Part shown: positions 1 through 8,486 of the stretch, piece by piece
Layout: the number at the start of each line of letters is the position of its first letter
Position numbering within the stretch: position 1 is the stretch's first letter
Program-made: the position numbers and the translations under genes
The notes under the pieces: generated by a model
What the model was told of the DNA's origin: nothing
Seen by the model: only the letters and a program-made list of their open reading frames with translations
Databases searched by the model: none
From: Furfurilactobacillus entadae
GTDB taxonomy: Bacteria; Bacillota; Bacilli; Lactobacillales; Lactobacillaceae
NCBI RefSeq assembly: GCF_045862745.1
Contig: NZ_BQXN01000001.1
Location: forward strand, 149,787 to 213,786
Length of the DNA stretch: 64,000 bases
Direction of reading: 5' to 3'

Positions 1-879
1 GAAACCGAATTAACGGGCATCGTTGAGATGGTTGCGGCTACAGAGCAGGACTTAGAACGGGCCCAGGGATTGCAGCAGTCTGCCCTTCGTGAAATGAATG
101 ATCTTCGGGCAACACAGTCACGGCTGGCAACCCTGTTAGATGGTGCGTTAACACGGCTTAGCGAGACCTACCACGTGAGTTTTGACGACGCCCAGGTTGA
201 TTTGAGTGATGCTGATCTTGATGATATCAAGAAGCAGTTGAAGTTACTTAAGTTGGGGCTCGACGAACTTGGTGACGTGAACATCGGCGCCATTGAAGAA
301 TATGAACGGGTCTCTGAGCGATACGACTTCTTGGATCGTCAGCGAAAGGACCTCTTGACCAGTCAACAGCAATTGGAAGAAACGATGGCTGAAATGGACG
401 GTGAGGTTTCTGTTCGCTTCAAGCAGGCATTTGACGAAGTTGCCGTGGCCTTCAGTGAGATTTTTGGTGAAATGTTTGGTGGTGGGAAGGCAGAGCTTGT
501 CTTAACGGATCCCGCCAATATTTTGACCACAGGAATTGACATCATGGCCCAGCCCCCTGGCAAAAAGTTCCAGCGGATGAGTTTGTTATCCGGTGGTGAA
601 CGGTCATTAACGGCCATCACGCTGTTATTTGCCATTTTGGCAGTGCGGCCCGTTCCGTTCGCAATTTTGGATGAAACAGAAGCTGCTCTTGATGAAGCCA
701 ATGTTGTTCGATTTGCACGCTACCTTAGAAACTTCGGCGGTGGCACCCAGTTTATTGTGATTACTCACCGAAAGGGAACGATGGTGAATGCAAACGTCCT
801 CTATGGGGTGACGATGCAGGAATCTGGGGTGTCAAAGATGGTTTCCGTCTCGCTGGATGATGTCGAGAGCGTTTCATAA
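1..879 (+). CDS. smc: Chromosome segregation protein SMC, C-terminal part (5' end outside window)
   Basis: This is the last 292 residues of the SMC ATPase, which with ScpA and ScpB forms the bacterial condensin that organises and segregates the nucleoid. The frame is open from base 1, so the gene begins upstream. The visible part holds the end of the second coiled coil (about residues 1-135) and the C-terminal ATPase lobe, with the ABC signature LLSGGERSL and the Walker B stretch FAILDETEAALDEANV. In most relatives the Walker B reads LDEVEAALD, so the Thr after the Glu is a small variation and the catalytic Glu is kept. The stop is followed 26 bases later by ftsY, the usual neighbour in Firmicutes, so the two are probably cotranscribed. 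Confidence 0.97.
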   Translation, partial: ETELTGIVEMVAATEQDLERAQGLQQSALREMNDLRATQSRLATLLDGALTRLSETYHVSFDDAQVDLSDADLDDIKKQLKLLKLGLDELGDVNIGAIEEYERVSERYDFLDRQRKDLLTSQQQLEETMAEMDGEVSVRFKQAFDEVAVAFSEIFGEMFGGGKAELVLTDPANILTTGIDIMAQPPGKKFQRMSLLSGGERSLTAITLLFAILAVRPVPFAILDETEAALDEANVVRFARYLRNFGGGTQFIVITHRKGTMVNANVLYGVTMQESGVSKMVSVSLDDVESVS

Positions 880-905
880 CAAGAAAACAAAGTGGGTGAA
901 GCATA

Positions 906-2342
906 ATGGGATTATTTGATATTTTCCGGCGGCGTAACGCTGCGGAAAAAGCAGCAACGAGCGCGGCTGAATCCTCACAAGCTGCCAGTGAAGCAGAATC
1001 AGCGACAAGTGTGGTCAGTGAGTCAGCTTCCGTTACCAGTAGCGTCAGTGAAGTCACTGAAGAACCGCACAGTGAAACCATAGCGACGTCAGCGACACCG
1101 GTTGTTGAACAATCAGCAGCTGAAGAACTAGTGAGTGAACCGGCCTCGGCCGCAACGAGTGCGAGCGAAGGGGTCACGGAGAGCCAGGCGGCAATGGATG
1201 ATGTTGTCATGTCCGCGGGTGCAACGGAGGCAAGTCCATCGCAGGTAAGCCAGGCGGCCACGAGTAGTGCAACGTCCGCGGCACCAGCACCGACTTCTGA
1301 CGCCGCGGTGAGTGCCGAACCAACGAGTGAAGCAGCCCCAACGTCGACGGAAGTGGACAATGACGAAGCGGCAGACGAAACTGCCACGCCTGAACCGGCA
1401 CAAAAGAGCGATAGTGAGCTGTATGATAAGGGATTAGAAAAGTCACGCCAAACGTTTGGTGACCGGTTAAACGCCTTTTTGGCCAACTTCCGCCACGTGG
1501 ATGAAGACTTCTTTGATGATTTAGAGGAAACGTTGATTGGCGCTGACGTTGGCTTTAATACGGCCGTCACGATCACGGATGAACTCCGCGACGAAGTTAA
1601 ACTCCAACATGCGAAGAAACAGCAAGACGTTGAAAACGTCATCGTTGAAAAACTTGTTAACCTGTATGATCAAGAGGGTAACGGGGAAGATAATTCGATG
1701 CACATGGCAGCCAGTGGCCCGACGGTGATCTTCTTCGTTGGGGTCAACGGTGTGGGGAAGACCACGACCGTTGGTAAAATGGCCAACATGTATAAACAAC
1801 AAGGTAAATCTGTTTTGCTTGCCGCGGCTGATACGTTTAGAGCTGGTGCCATTGAACAGCTCCAGGTGTGGGGCAAACGTGACGGGGTTCCAGTGGTGGC
1901 CCTGCCTGAAAAGAGTGATCCTGCTGCTGTCGTATATGACGCAGTGCAACGGGCCAAGGCAGAAAACGTCGACATCTTGATGGTTGATACCGCTGGGCGG
2001 CTTCAGAACAAGGTCAACTTAATGAACGAACTGGCAAAAATGAAGCGGGTGTTGGCGCGTGAAATTCCAGACGCACCGCATGAAGTGTTGCTGGTTCTTG
2101 ACGCCACAACGGGTCAAAATGCGCTCAATCAGGCAAAGACGTTTGGTGAAGCGACGGACGTAACTGGAATCGTGTTGACGAAGCTCGATGGAACCGCTAA
2201 GGGGGGCATCGTGCTTGCCATTCGTAACGAAATGCACCTTCCCGTGAAGTTTGTTGGGTTGGGTGAACAGGTTGCGGATCTACGACCGTTTGATCCAAAT
2301 GAATTTGTTTACGGCTTATTTAAGGGCCTGATTAAGGAATAA
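906..2342 (+). CDS. ftsY: Signal recognition particle receptor FtsY
   Basis: FtsY is the membrane-associated SRP receptor GTPase that docks Ffh-bound ribosomes at the Sec translocon. Residues 1 to about 165 form a low-complexity tail rich in Ala, Ser, Thr and Glu that starts with a basic amphipathic stretch (GLFDIFRRR), probably for membrane contact. The four-helix N domain spans about 170-265. The G domain follows, with the P-loop GVNGVGKTTT near residue 279, DTAGRLQ (G3) and TKLDGTAKGG (G4). The protein has 478 residues, longer than the roughly 330 of B. subtilis FtsY, entirely because of the tail. The start is supported by the conserved MGLFDIF opening. The partner gene ffh lies at 8487 in this window. 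Confidence 0.97.
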   Translation: MGLFDIFRRRNAAEKAATSAAESSQAASEAESATSVVSESASVTSSVSEVTEEPHSETIATSATPVVEQSAAEELVSEPASAATSASEGVTESQAAMDDVVMSAGATEASPSQVSQAATSSATSAAPAPTSDAAVSAEPTSEAAPTSTEVDNDEAADETATPEPAQKSDSELYDKGLEKSRQTFGDRLNAFLANFRHVDEDFFDDLEETLIGADVGFNTAVTITDELRDEVKLQHAKKQQDVENVIVEKLVNLYDQEGNGEDNSMHMAASGPTVIFFVGVNGVGKTTTVGKMANMYKQQGKSVLLAAADTFRAGAIEQLQVWGKRDGVPVVALPEKSDPAAVVYDAVQRAKAENVDILMVDTAGRLQNKVNLMNELAKMKRVLAREIPDAPHEVLLVLDATTGQNALNQAKTFGEATDVTGIVLTKLDGTAKGGIVLAIRNEMHLPVKFVGLGEQVADLRPFDPNEFVYGLFKGLIKE

Positions 2343-2357
2343 CGTAAAAATTTAGGC

Positions 2358-2409
2358 AAACAAAAATGACTGGCTTTCCATGATTGTGGGAAGCCAGTCA
2401 TTTTTGTTT
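2358..2409. terminator. Bidirectional intrinsic terminator between ftsY and a GNAT gene
   Basis: A perfect 19-bp inverted repeat (2358-2376 with 2391-2409) has A-rich and T-rich outer arms. It can end ftsY on the plus strand and the convergent acetyltransferase gene on the minus strand. Confidence 0.92.
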
Positions 2410-2420
2410 GGTGAGATAGG

Positions 2421-2966
2421 TTAAACAGTGGTGCTCAACTGGGGCCGTGTGACCAGTTGTTCATAAACATAACTGGTTTCGTTGACGCGATACACACCAT
2501 GAATTTCACCGACTTTAGTGAAACCCATCTTACTTAATAAATGTTGCATCGGTTTATTATCCTGATGCGTATCGATCCGCAAGCTTTCGATGTGCGGATA
2601 CTCTGCCTCAACGTGGGCAATCAAGCCTTCAAACATGGTGGATGCGTAGCCCTTGCCGGCGTGATCAGAATGAATGGCAACCCGGTGAATGGTCAGGTAG
2701 GCGGTGGTTTCTTTCAACCAGTTACCCTGCAAATTAGCGTATGAATCGTCGGGAGCTGGCATCACAGTGACGGTGCCGATGGTTTCTTCGTCGTCAGAGG
2801 ATAAGAGGTAGGCATAGCCGTGGTCGATGTCTTGTCGGATGTGTTCAGGAGCCGGATATTCACCCTGCCATTGGTCAATTCCTGATTCAGCAAGCTGGTT
2901 ACGGCCGTCACTTAAAATGGCCATAACGGTGTCAAATTCTTCAAGTGTTGCGCGATGAAATTTCAT
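2421..2966 (-). CDS. GNAT family N-acetyltransferase
   Basis: The product has 181 residues and matches the GNAT fold, which transfers an acetyl group from acetyl-CoA to an amine. Visible family features are the beta-4 strand AYLTIHRVAIHSDHAGKGYASTMF (about residues 88-111), whose loop corresponds to the acetyl-CoA-binding Q/RxxGxG/A motif, and the later strand ESLRIDTHQDNKPMQHLLSKMGF, typical of the motif B region. The substrate cannot be told from sequence. An AGGAG ribosome site lies about 9 bases before the ATG. The gene stands alone and converges on ftsY. Confidence 0.85.
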   Translation of the reverse strand: MKFHRATLEEFDTVMAILSDGRNQLAESGIDQWQGEYPAPEHIRQDIDHGYAYLLSSDDEETIGTVTVMPAPDDSYANLQGNWLKETTAYLTIHRVAIHSDHAGKGYASTMFEGLIAHVEAEYPHIESLRIDTHQDNKPMQHLLSKMGFTKVGEIHGVYRVNETSYVYEQLVTRPQLSTTV

Positions 2967-3013
2967 AAAGCAATCTCCTAATTCATGTAAGGTTACACAC
3001 GATCAAAGCCGTG

Positions 3014-3613
3014 CTATTCAATAAAACGGTCGCCATCTTTTGGGGTATCATACCCATTCATGCCGATTTGAATGGCGATAATGAGTAATTGCATTGCTGG
3101 GCAAAAAATGAGGGCCAGGACCATGGCACCAATGACAATAAAAAATGTCTGCCACTTGGTTGCCCGGCGGTAGACGTTTGTCGCGCGAATGTCCGTCGCA
3201 GCTTTGTGATAGCCGTATTTGTCATTTTCATTGACGATGGTGTGACTTAAAACAATGTACGAACTAAACCACAGGAAGTACACCAAACTGTAAAATAATT
3301 CTGGTCCGCGGGCGTTGATTCCTTCACCGACCCACGCCGTTGCAACGGGAATAAATGAGGTTGTAAAGAGCCAAAAGTTGTTTGACCAGTAGATCCGTTT
3401 GGTAATTCGCTTGGTTTTGCCAAACATATAATGATGGTTATACCAGGCGACCCCAATCATGAGGTAGCCGACCGCATAAACAATTAGGTGCGGTAATTCG
3501 TGGTAGATGGCGCTAAATTTGAGTGACGATGGTGTTTTAAATTCTAGCAACATGATGGTTAGAATCACGGCAAGTACGGCGTCTGTAAATGCCTCGACAC
3601 GACTTTTATTCAT
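3014..3613 (-). CDS. TMEM175-like (DUF1211) membrane protein
   Basis: This integral membrane protein of about 199 residues opens with AFTDAVLAVILTIMLLEFKTP, a clear version of the FSDAV...T...L...P signature of the TMEM175/DUF1211 family. Characterised relatives are potassium channels. Six hydrophobic segments can be seen, as expected for one family repeat. The open frame reaches a TTG at 3640, but the conserved N-terminus and a GGAGG site overlapping that upstream stretch favour the ATG at 3613. The SD-to-ATG spacing of about 14 is rather long, so the start is less certain than the family. Ion conduction is inferred from the family. Confidence 0.82.
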   Translation of the reverse strand: MNKSRVEAFTDAVLAVILTIMLLEFKTPSSLKFSAIYHELPHLIVYAVGYLMIGVAWYNHHYMFGKTKRITKRIYWSNNFWLFTTSFIPVATAWVGEGINARGPELFYSLVYFLWFSSYIVLSHTIVNENDKYGYHKAATDIRATNVYRRATKWQTFFIVIGAMVLALIFCPAMQLLIIAIQIGMNGYDTPKDGDRFIE

Positions 3614-3845
3614 GTGGGTTAAGATAGCCTCCTCGAACAAGTTTTAAAAACTAGCAAGTACACAATATGATAGCTGAAAACACGCAAAAAAGACAGTCCG
3701 GAAGTGATGAATTTATGTGCTGTGAATCGTTATGGAAACAATCGTTCAACCAAATTATTGCTGATGGGAAACATTTACTTTATTGACGAAATTAGTTGTG
3801 GGTGAAATAATGGGAGACAACCTAGTTATGAAAGGATGATGACCT

Positions 3846-4244
3846 ATGTGGCAAGCATATAAGGAATTTTGGTCGCATTATGCGGATTTTGTTGGCGTTA
3901 GTAATCGACCCCAATATTGGTTTGTTTATTTAATTAATGCGGTGATTGAAGTGGTGTTGATGGGGACCGTGGTCTGGATGGCATTTTTATCAAACGATGG
4001 TCATTACTCAACGCCTGAATTAACGGTAACGGGGATTGCACTTGTCCTGTTATTTTTGTATAGCGCCGCAGCACTGGTGCCAGCACTCGCGTTGTCTGTT
4101 CGTCGCTTACGGGATGCGGGCTTTCACTGGGCACTGATTTTTATCATGTTGGTCCCATACATCGGGTGGATTCCGTTGGTGATTTTGCATTGCTTCCCAA
4201 CGGGTGCCGGGGTGTACACGCCAGTAGAGACAACGAAACATTAG
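3846..4244 (+). CDS. DUF805 family membrane protein
   Basis: A 132-residue protein with the DUF805 pattern: an N-terminal aromatic stretch ending in NRPQYWFVYLIN (about residues 19-30), three or four hydrophobic segments, and the second family motif SVRRLRDAGFHWAL (about residues 82-95). The function of DUF805 is not established. The start has an AAAGGATG site 7 bases upstream. The gene stands alone with its own terminator, between divergent and convergent minus-strand genes. Confidence 0.85.
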   Translation: MWQAYKEFWSHYADFVGVSNRPQYWFVYLINAVIEVVLMGTVVWMAFLSNDGHYSTPELTVTGIALVLLFLYSAAALVPALALSVRRLRDAGFHWALIFIMLVPYIGWIPLVILHCFPTGAGVYTPVETTKH

Positions 4245-4296
4245 TCAACCGCTGTGAATTGTTAATGAGCCATTTAGTGGCATAATGTACTAACGT

Positions 4297-4352
4297 AAAT
4301 TGGCAGTTAGTTGGTCCCTAATCGGGGGGCATCAACTAACTGCCAATTTTTT
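4297..4352 (+). terminator. Intrinsic terminator after the DUF805 gene
   Basis: A perfect 17-bp inverted repeat (4297-4313 with 4333-4349) is followed by a T run at 4347-4352. It lies just before the end of the convergent gene at 4397. Confidence 0.88.
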
Positions 4353-4396
4353 ATTGCTGGGTATGTGCATTGGATGAATCTAAGTCAAACAATTAC

Positions 4397-6055
4397 TTAC
4401 AGCTGTTTCCGTAGAAATGCGACGGCTAATCCAAGGAGATTCAAGAAGATCGCACCGCAGCTAAGGGCAAAGAAAAGCGTTTGTGAACGGGGTGCGTGAG
4501 AAGAAATGGTAACCTGATTATTGCCTTTTTTAAGCGCCAGCTTCATATTGTGCGGCTCTTGGCTTCGTTGAGCGTGGCCGTTAACGGTAATGTCATACGG
4601 AACACCACGGTACTTTGCAATCATAAGGTTCGTGTTTTGAGACCGGTTAGAAGTGATTTGATAGGTAATCTGATTGAAGGAACTGTGGTAATGGCGAATG
4701 GTTACGCCCTTAGAACACTTCAATGCCGATTTTTTAGTACCATGATGAATGACTGCTGGTTTGTAGTCTGACGCATTTGCATTTTTATGGTTAATGATTT
4801 CTGAGTAGGCATTAACCGTAAAGGGTGTTTTACCCGCATCAAGGTTACTAGGATTTGAATAATCCCTTTCATATTGAAAAACTGAGACAACTGCGAGAAT
4901 CATCAGAATAGAAGTAAAAATTAAAATGGGCTTAACGGGCGTTTTATTTTCAATCCAGTAGGTCAATAAGGCAACGGTCAATAAAAGTGCCGCTAAACCT
5001 AACGCCCGGCCCACAAATTGGAACTGAGCAAAGATGGTGTGACGAAGGAGAAACCACGGCCACCAACTGAACGTTAAAACAACAACACCCCCAGTCGCTA
5101 AACTCCATTTAGGCCACCGTAAGGAAGTGCCGGTTTTAGTTGTAAGGGCCCGATAGACTAACCAAATGAGGGCAATCGTGCAGATGAGGCCGAGACTCCA
5201 CGCGTATGCGTTTTCGTATATTGAGTTATTAATAAGACTGTTAAAGACCGTTGTTGGAAGAGCGGCTACGGTGTAGCTAGAGGGCGGGAGGATCTTATTT
5301 TGAAGTGATAACGTAACGATGTTGGCTAAGGCAAGCGATGCACTTAGTCCTGACAGCACAGCAGCAAGACCGAACTGGCAAACTTCGGCCAGGTGAACTT
5401 GGCGGTGAAAAAGCCGCCAGATTTCTGCTAGTGCAACGAGTAAGACTGTGGCAAAAAGTGATAAGACGTGACTGTTAGCGATTGCACCCATGCCGAGCGC
5501 TAACCAAAGCCAGCCACGACGATTATGTTGCCAAATGGTCCAACAACCAAGGAGGACAATTGGGAAAAAAGCGTAAGCCAGCGCTTCACCTAAGGAGCTC
5601 CGGGCATAAAGGAGAATGAGATGATAGCCGTTAAAGAGGTAAACGCTCATCCCAGCCCAGCGATAAATCCGGTTGGTTGTCAGTGAACGGGCAAGGCAGT
5701 AAGCAGTGATCCCAGTTAAAAAATTAAGTAAGAAGAGCCCTGCAACCCATGCGTGAACGGGATTTGCGATAAAAAATCTTGGAACGGCAAATAAAAGGAG
5801 CGTTAGCCAGGGGTACATGCCAGAGACCGCGGTTAAGGCCTGATCAAGCCCAATGAAAGAAACAAGTGGCGGGAGCTGACCATGATGAAAGGCTTGGCTA
5901 ATTGACTCGATTCGACTTAGGTGAATTGACCCATCCCACGAAAGCTTGAAGGGAACGTGTAGAAAAGCGGGAAGCGTTAAAATAATTGTGCTTAAGAAAA
6001 TGAGGCCGGTGGTTAAAATAATGGAGCGCCACCGGGAGTGGTCCGTAGACGTCAT
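4397..6055 (-). CDS. Large polytopic membrane protein, YfhO/GT-C-like (PTPS-related domain)
   Basis: The 552-residue product has roughly a dozen transmembrane segments. The first outer loop carries WDGSIHLSRIESISQAFHHGQLP, matching the acidic-residue plus His motif of the family annotated as 6-pyruvoyl-tetrahydropterin-synthase-related membrane proteins and of GT-C glycosyltransferases. Residues about 400-525 are predicted extracytoplasmic and beta-rich, ending in YDITVNGHAQ...LKKGNNQVTIS, which resembles the C-terminal region of YfhO proteins that glycosylate wall polymers. A last helix closes the protein. A role in adding sugars to a surface polymer is inferred from this architecture; no partner gene is adjacent. 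The AAGGAG site 9 bases before the ATG supports the start. Confidence 0.75.
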   Translation of the reverse strand: MTSTDHSRWRSIILTTGLIFLSTIILTLPAFLHVPFKLSWDGSIHLSRIESISQAFHHGQLPPLVSFIGLDQALTAVSGMYPWLTLLLFAVPRFFIANPVHAWVAGLFLLNFLTGITAYCLARSLTTNRIYRWAGMSVYLFNGYHLILLYARSSLGEALAYAFFPIVLLGCWTIWQHNRRGWLWLALGMGAIANSHVLSLFATVLLVALAEIWRLFHRQVHLAEVCQFGLAAVLSGLSASLALANIVTLSLQNKILPPSSYTVAALPTTVFNSLINNSIYENAYAWSLGLICTIALIWLVYRALTTKTGTSLRWPKWSLATGGVVVLTFSWWPWFLLRHTIFAQFQFVGRALGLAALLLTVALLTYWIENKTPVKPILIFTSILMILAVVSVFQYERDYSNPSNLDAGKTPFTVNAYSEIINHKNANASDYKPAVIHHGTKKSALKCSKGVTIRHYHSSFNQITYQITSNRSQNTNLMIAKYRGVPYDITVNGHAQRSQEPHNMKLALKKGNNQVTISSHAPRSQTLFFALSCGAIFLNLLGLAVAFLRKQL

Positions 6056-6390
6056 TCGAAAATCTCCTTAAATTTAAAGCTAATCGCTTTTTTTGAAATA
6101 TTTGGCTAAATGAGTTTTGCTTGTAAGTTAAATCCTCTGTGATTATAAAATAATGTTGATGGTGGTTCAAGCAATCAATCTACCTGAGTGATTTTTTTAA
6201 TTTTACCAAAATGCCTTTGCAACAAGGAAAAATGTTAATCCAATAAAATATAAACGATTTTATAATAATTTAATCTTGATTCTTTGATAAAATAAATCTA
6301 AACAATAACGATGATCGATGGGCGGAAATGTTTACGATTCGTGATGTGATTATGTCTGCTGTTTTTAAGCTTGTGACGGTTTTAAGCGAC
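6056..6390. other. AT-rich intergenic region without a recognised gene
   Basis: This 335-base stretch is much richer in A and T than its flanks. It lies between the start of the GT-C-like gene and the end of a permease gene, both on the minus strand, and must hold the promoter of the former. Several TATAAA-like and TATAAT-like boxes occur near 6250-6300, but none has a convincing -35 partner. No ORF with a ribosome site and no stable RNA hairpin was found. Confidence 0.6.
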
Positions 6391-6424
6391 AAAAAAGCCG
6401 CGAAAGCAATTTTTGCTTTCGCGG
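6391..6424 (-). terminator. Intrinsic terminator of the GadC-like permease gene
   Basis: A perfect 12-bp stem (6398-6409 with 6413-6424) has a 3-base loop. On the minus strand it is followed by a run of six T (complement of 6391-6396), 18 bases after the permease stop. Confidence 0.9.
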
Positions 6425-6441
6425 TAATTCCCGTGACTTCG

Positions 6442-7947
6442 TTATTGTTTAGGTTCATTTGGTTCAATCGTATGTTCACCACGTCCTTGAATTTGGGTAA
6501 ACTTAGGGACTTCGTCATGGCGTAAATGGCGAACGTGCCAAGAACGGGTGACGTGACCCGTTTGCCGACGACTGTAAATAAATAGTGTTGCAGCGAGGAC
6601 AATAAGAAAGAACCCACCCATCATGGCCGCGTACACGGGTTTGGTAATGGTTGTGCTACTAGTGGGTAGAAAAGTTGATCCAAAGACCAGTAGTGAACTG
6701 ATCAATCCAAGGCCGCCAATAACAAGTTCGCTGCCAAAGCCACCGGGCACCTTAAACGTCGCCGTTGTAAACTGACGTTTTAACGAGAGCCGCAAAAAGG
6801 CTGTAAACATCAGAATGTACATCACTAAGTACAGCATAACCGTTAACGACATCGCCATTGAAAAGGCGGCGTTATTTCCGCCAAACCCAACGGTCAGGAC
6901 GAGACCAATGAGGGTTACTAGAGCTCCCTGAAGGATGACAAGGCGAACGGGGACCTGATCTTTGTTGACGGTACTAAACCACGGCGAGAGGATGTTATCT
7001 TCCGCAGTGACAAGCAGTGATTTAACGGGACCAACGATCCATGAGCTGATTTCACCCAGCATTCCGACGGCCATTAAGAGGCCGAGCCCCTTTACGACAA
7101 GGCTTAGTGGTTGGCTTGTAATAATGTTGATCATTTTGGCAATGGCCTGAATTACCCCCTGGTTCAAGGATAATTCACGTGCAGGGACAACGGCGGCAAC
7201 GGAAAGGCCACCAAATGAGTCAAGCACAATGGCAAACACGACCAACACAAGCATGATCAATGGATAGTTTCGGGCCGGTCGCTTGAGGTCCATGATGTAG
7301 GAAGCCGAGGCTTCAATGCCGGTAAAGGCAAGAATGTACGGCACAATGGTTGTTAATGAGACACTGTGGCTGAGCGTGGTGACGTTACTGCTGATACTAG
7401 TTGTAAATTGAAGTGGATGCCCTTGAAGGAGGTAGGCGATCCCAAGTCCTAACAAAATGAACGCCGGTAGCACGATTCCAAGCATAAACGTCCATTTGAC
7501 GATGCGGTCCGTTCCGTTGATGCCCCGAAGCTGGCCCGCGGTCATGACCCAATAAATGAAGATAAATAATGCAAATTTAAGCCAAGGGTTTGTGTTTAAA
7601 CTGGGAATCCCGACGGCATAGGCTAAAACCCCAATGACAAAATAAATCATCGTAATAAAATTAACGGTGATCTGAAGCCATTGAAAGAAAATGGCAATGA
7701 ACCCAGCCCGCTGACCAAGCCCACCCTTGACCCAGGTATAGACACCACCATCGTGCCAACCGGGGACGGTGGCCATTTGAGCAGCGACAAGGGCAACAGG
7801 CAGGAACCAAAGAAGTCCAGCAGCCACCAGGAAAAAGGTTGCTAACAGGCCAGACTGTGCAAATGCGGGATACTCATCGGCTGACATGAGCATGGCAGCA
7901 GTGAGCGTAAAAAAGCCAAAGGCACTAAGCGTCGGTTGTGATTTCAT
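6442..7947 (-). CDS. APC-family amino acid permease, glutamate:GABA antiporter-like
   Basis: A 501-residue permease of the APC superfamily with 12 predicted membrane segments. The N-terminus (FGFFTLTAAMLMSADEYPAFAQSGLL) and the following WFLPVALVAAQMATVPGWHDGGVYTWV region fit the GadC branch, whose members exchange glutamate for GABA or related pairs. After the last helix there is a cytoplasmic tail of about 40 residues (from RRQTGHVTRSWHVRHLRHDE) rich in Arg and His; in GadC such a tail plugs the pore at neutral pH. No glutamate decarboxylase gene lies nearby, so the actual exchange pair is open. GAGG lies 9 bases before the ATG. Confidence 0.87.
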   Translation of the reverse strand: MKSQPTLSAFGFFTLTAAMLMSADEYPAFAQSGLLATFFLVAAGLLWFLPVALVAAQMATVPGWHDGGVYTWVKGGLGQRAGFIAIFFQWLQITVNFITMIYFVIGVLAYAVGIPSLNTNPWLKFALFIFIYWVMTAGQLRGINGTDRIVKWTFMLGIVLPAFILLGLGIAYLLQGHPLQFTTSISSNVTTLSHSVSLTTIVPYILAFTGIEASASYIMDLKRPARNYPLIMLVLVVFAIVLDSFGGLSVAAVVPARELSLNQGVIQAIAKMINIITSQPLSLVVKGLGLLMAVGMLGEISSWIVGPVKSLLVTAEDNILSPWFSTVNKDQVPVRLVILQGALVTLIGLVLTVGFGGNNAAFSMAMSLTVMLYLVMYILMFTAFLRLSLKRQFTTATFKVPGGFGSELVIGGLGLISSLLVFGSTFLPTSSTTITKPVYAAMMGGFFLIVLAATLFIYSRRQTGHVTRSWHVRHLRHDEVPKFTQIQGRGEHTIEPNEPKQ

Positions 7948-8101
7948 GAGGCATACCTCGAATTTGTTTGATGTGTACTTCTAACGTATCACGATTGGTT
8001 AAAAAGGGCTACCTTATCCATTGCAATCGGTTTTTCTTAGTGTTCAAGCCGCAAGCAAAATGTTAAAATACCAAGGTATCGGTTATGATAAGGATGATTA
8101 C

Positions 8102-8449
8102 ATGGAAATTGCAAAGAACGATCGGATCAACTCACTCTTTGAGTTTTATGAGCCGTTGTTAACAGATAAACAGAAATCATACATTGAACAATACTATGGT
8201 GATGACTATTCACTGGGCGAAATTGCAGAGAACTTTTCGGTGAGTCGCCAGGCCGTTTACGATAACATCAAACGGACTGAGAAGATATTGGAAGGCTATG
8301 AAACAAAGCTTCATCTGTATGCCGATTTTTTAAAACGAAATCAGGATGCTGATGCCATCGCCGTGTACGTTAGCACCCACTATCCGACAGATAAGCTGTT
8401 AGCACAATTAGTGGAGCACCTTGAATTAACGGACAGTGAAGCTGAATAA
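8102..8449 (+). CDS. ylxM: YlxM family DNA-binding/SRP-associated protein
   Basis: The 115-residue protein matches YlxM, a small helix-turn-helix protein encoded just before ffh in Firmicutes and linked to regulation of the SRP pathway. The HTH is YYGDDYSLGEIAENFSVSRQAVYDNIKRTEKIL (about residues 36-68). An open frame extends upstream to a TTG at 8021, but the ATG at 8102 has AAGGATG 5 bases before it and gives the family's usual length and N-terminus (MEIAKNDRINSLFEFYEPLLT). It ends 37 bases before ffh and is probably cotranscribed. Confidence 0.92.
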   Translation: MEIAKNDRINSLFEFYEPLLTDKQKSYIEQYYGDDYSLGEIAENFSVSRQAVYDNIKRTEKILEGYETKLHLYADFLKRNQDADAIAVYVSTHYPTDKLLAQLVEHLELTDSEAE

Positions 8450-8486
8450 AAGCAATTAATAAGTTAGTTTATTGGAGGAATGACGC

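Noticed and set aside
761..1642. Minus-strand ORF of 293 residues opposite ftsY
   Set aside because: It mirrors the low-complexity tail of FtsY and the end of smc. Both plus-strand genes are certain, and no ribosome site supports the antisense frame.
6328..6525. Plus-strand 65-residue ORF in the AT-rich gap
   Set aside because: It runs through the permease terminator and into the permease gene and has no ribosome site.
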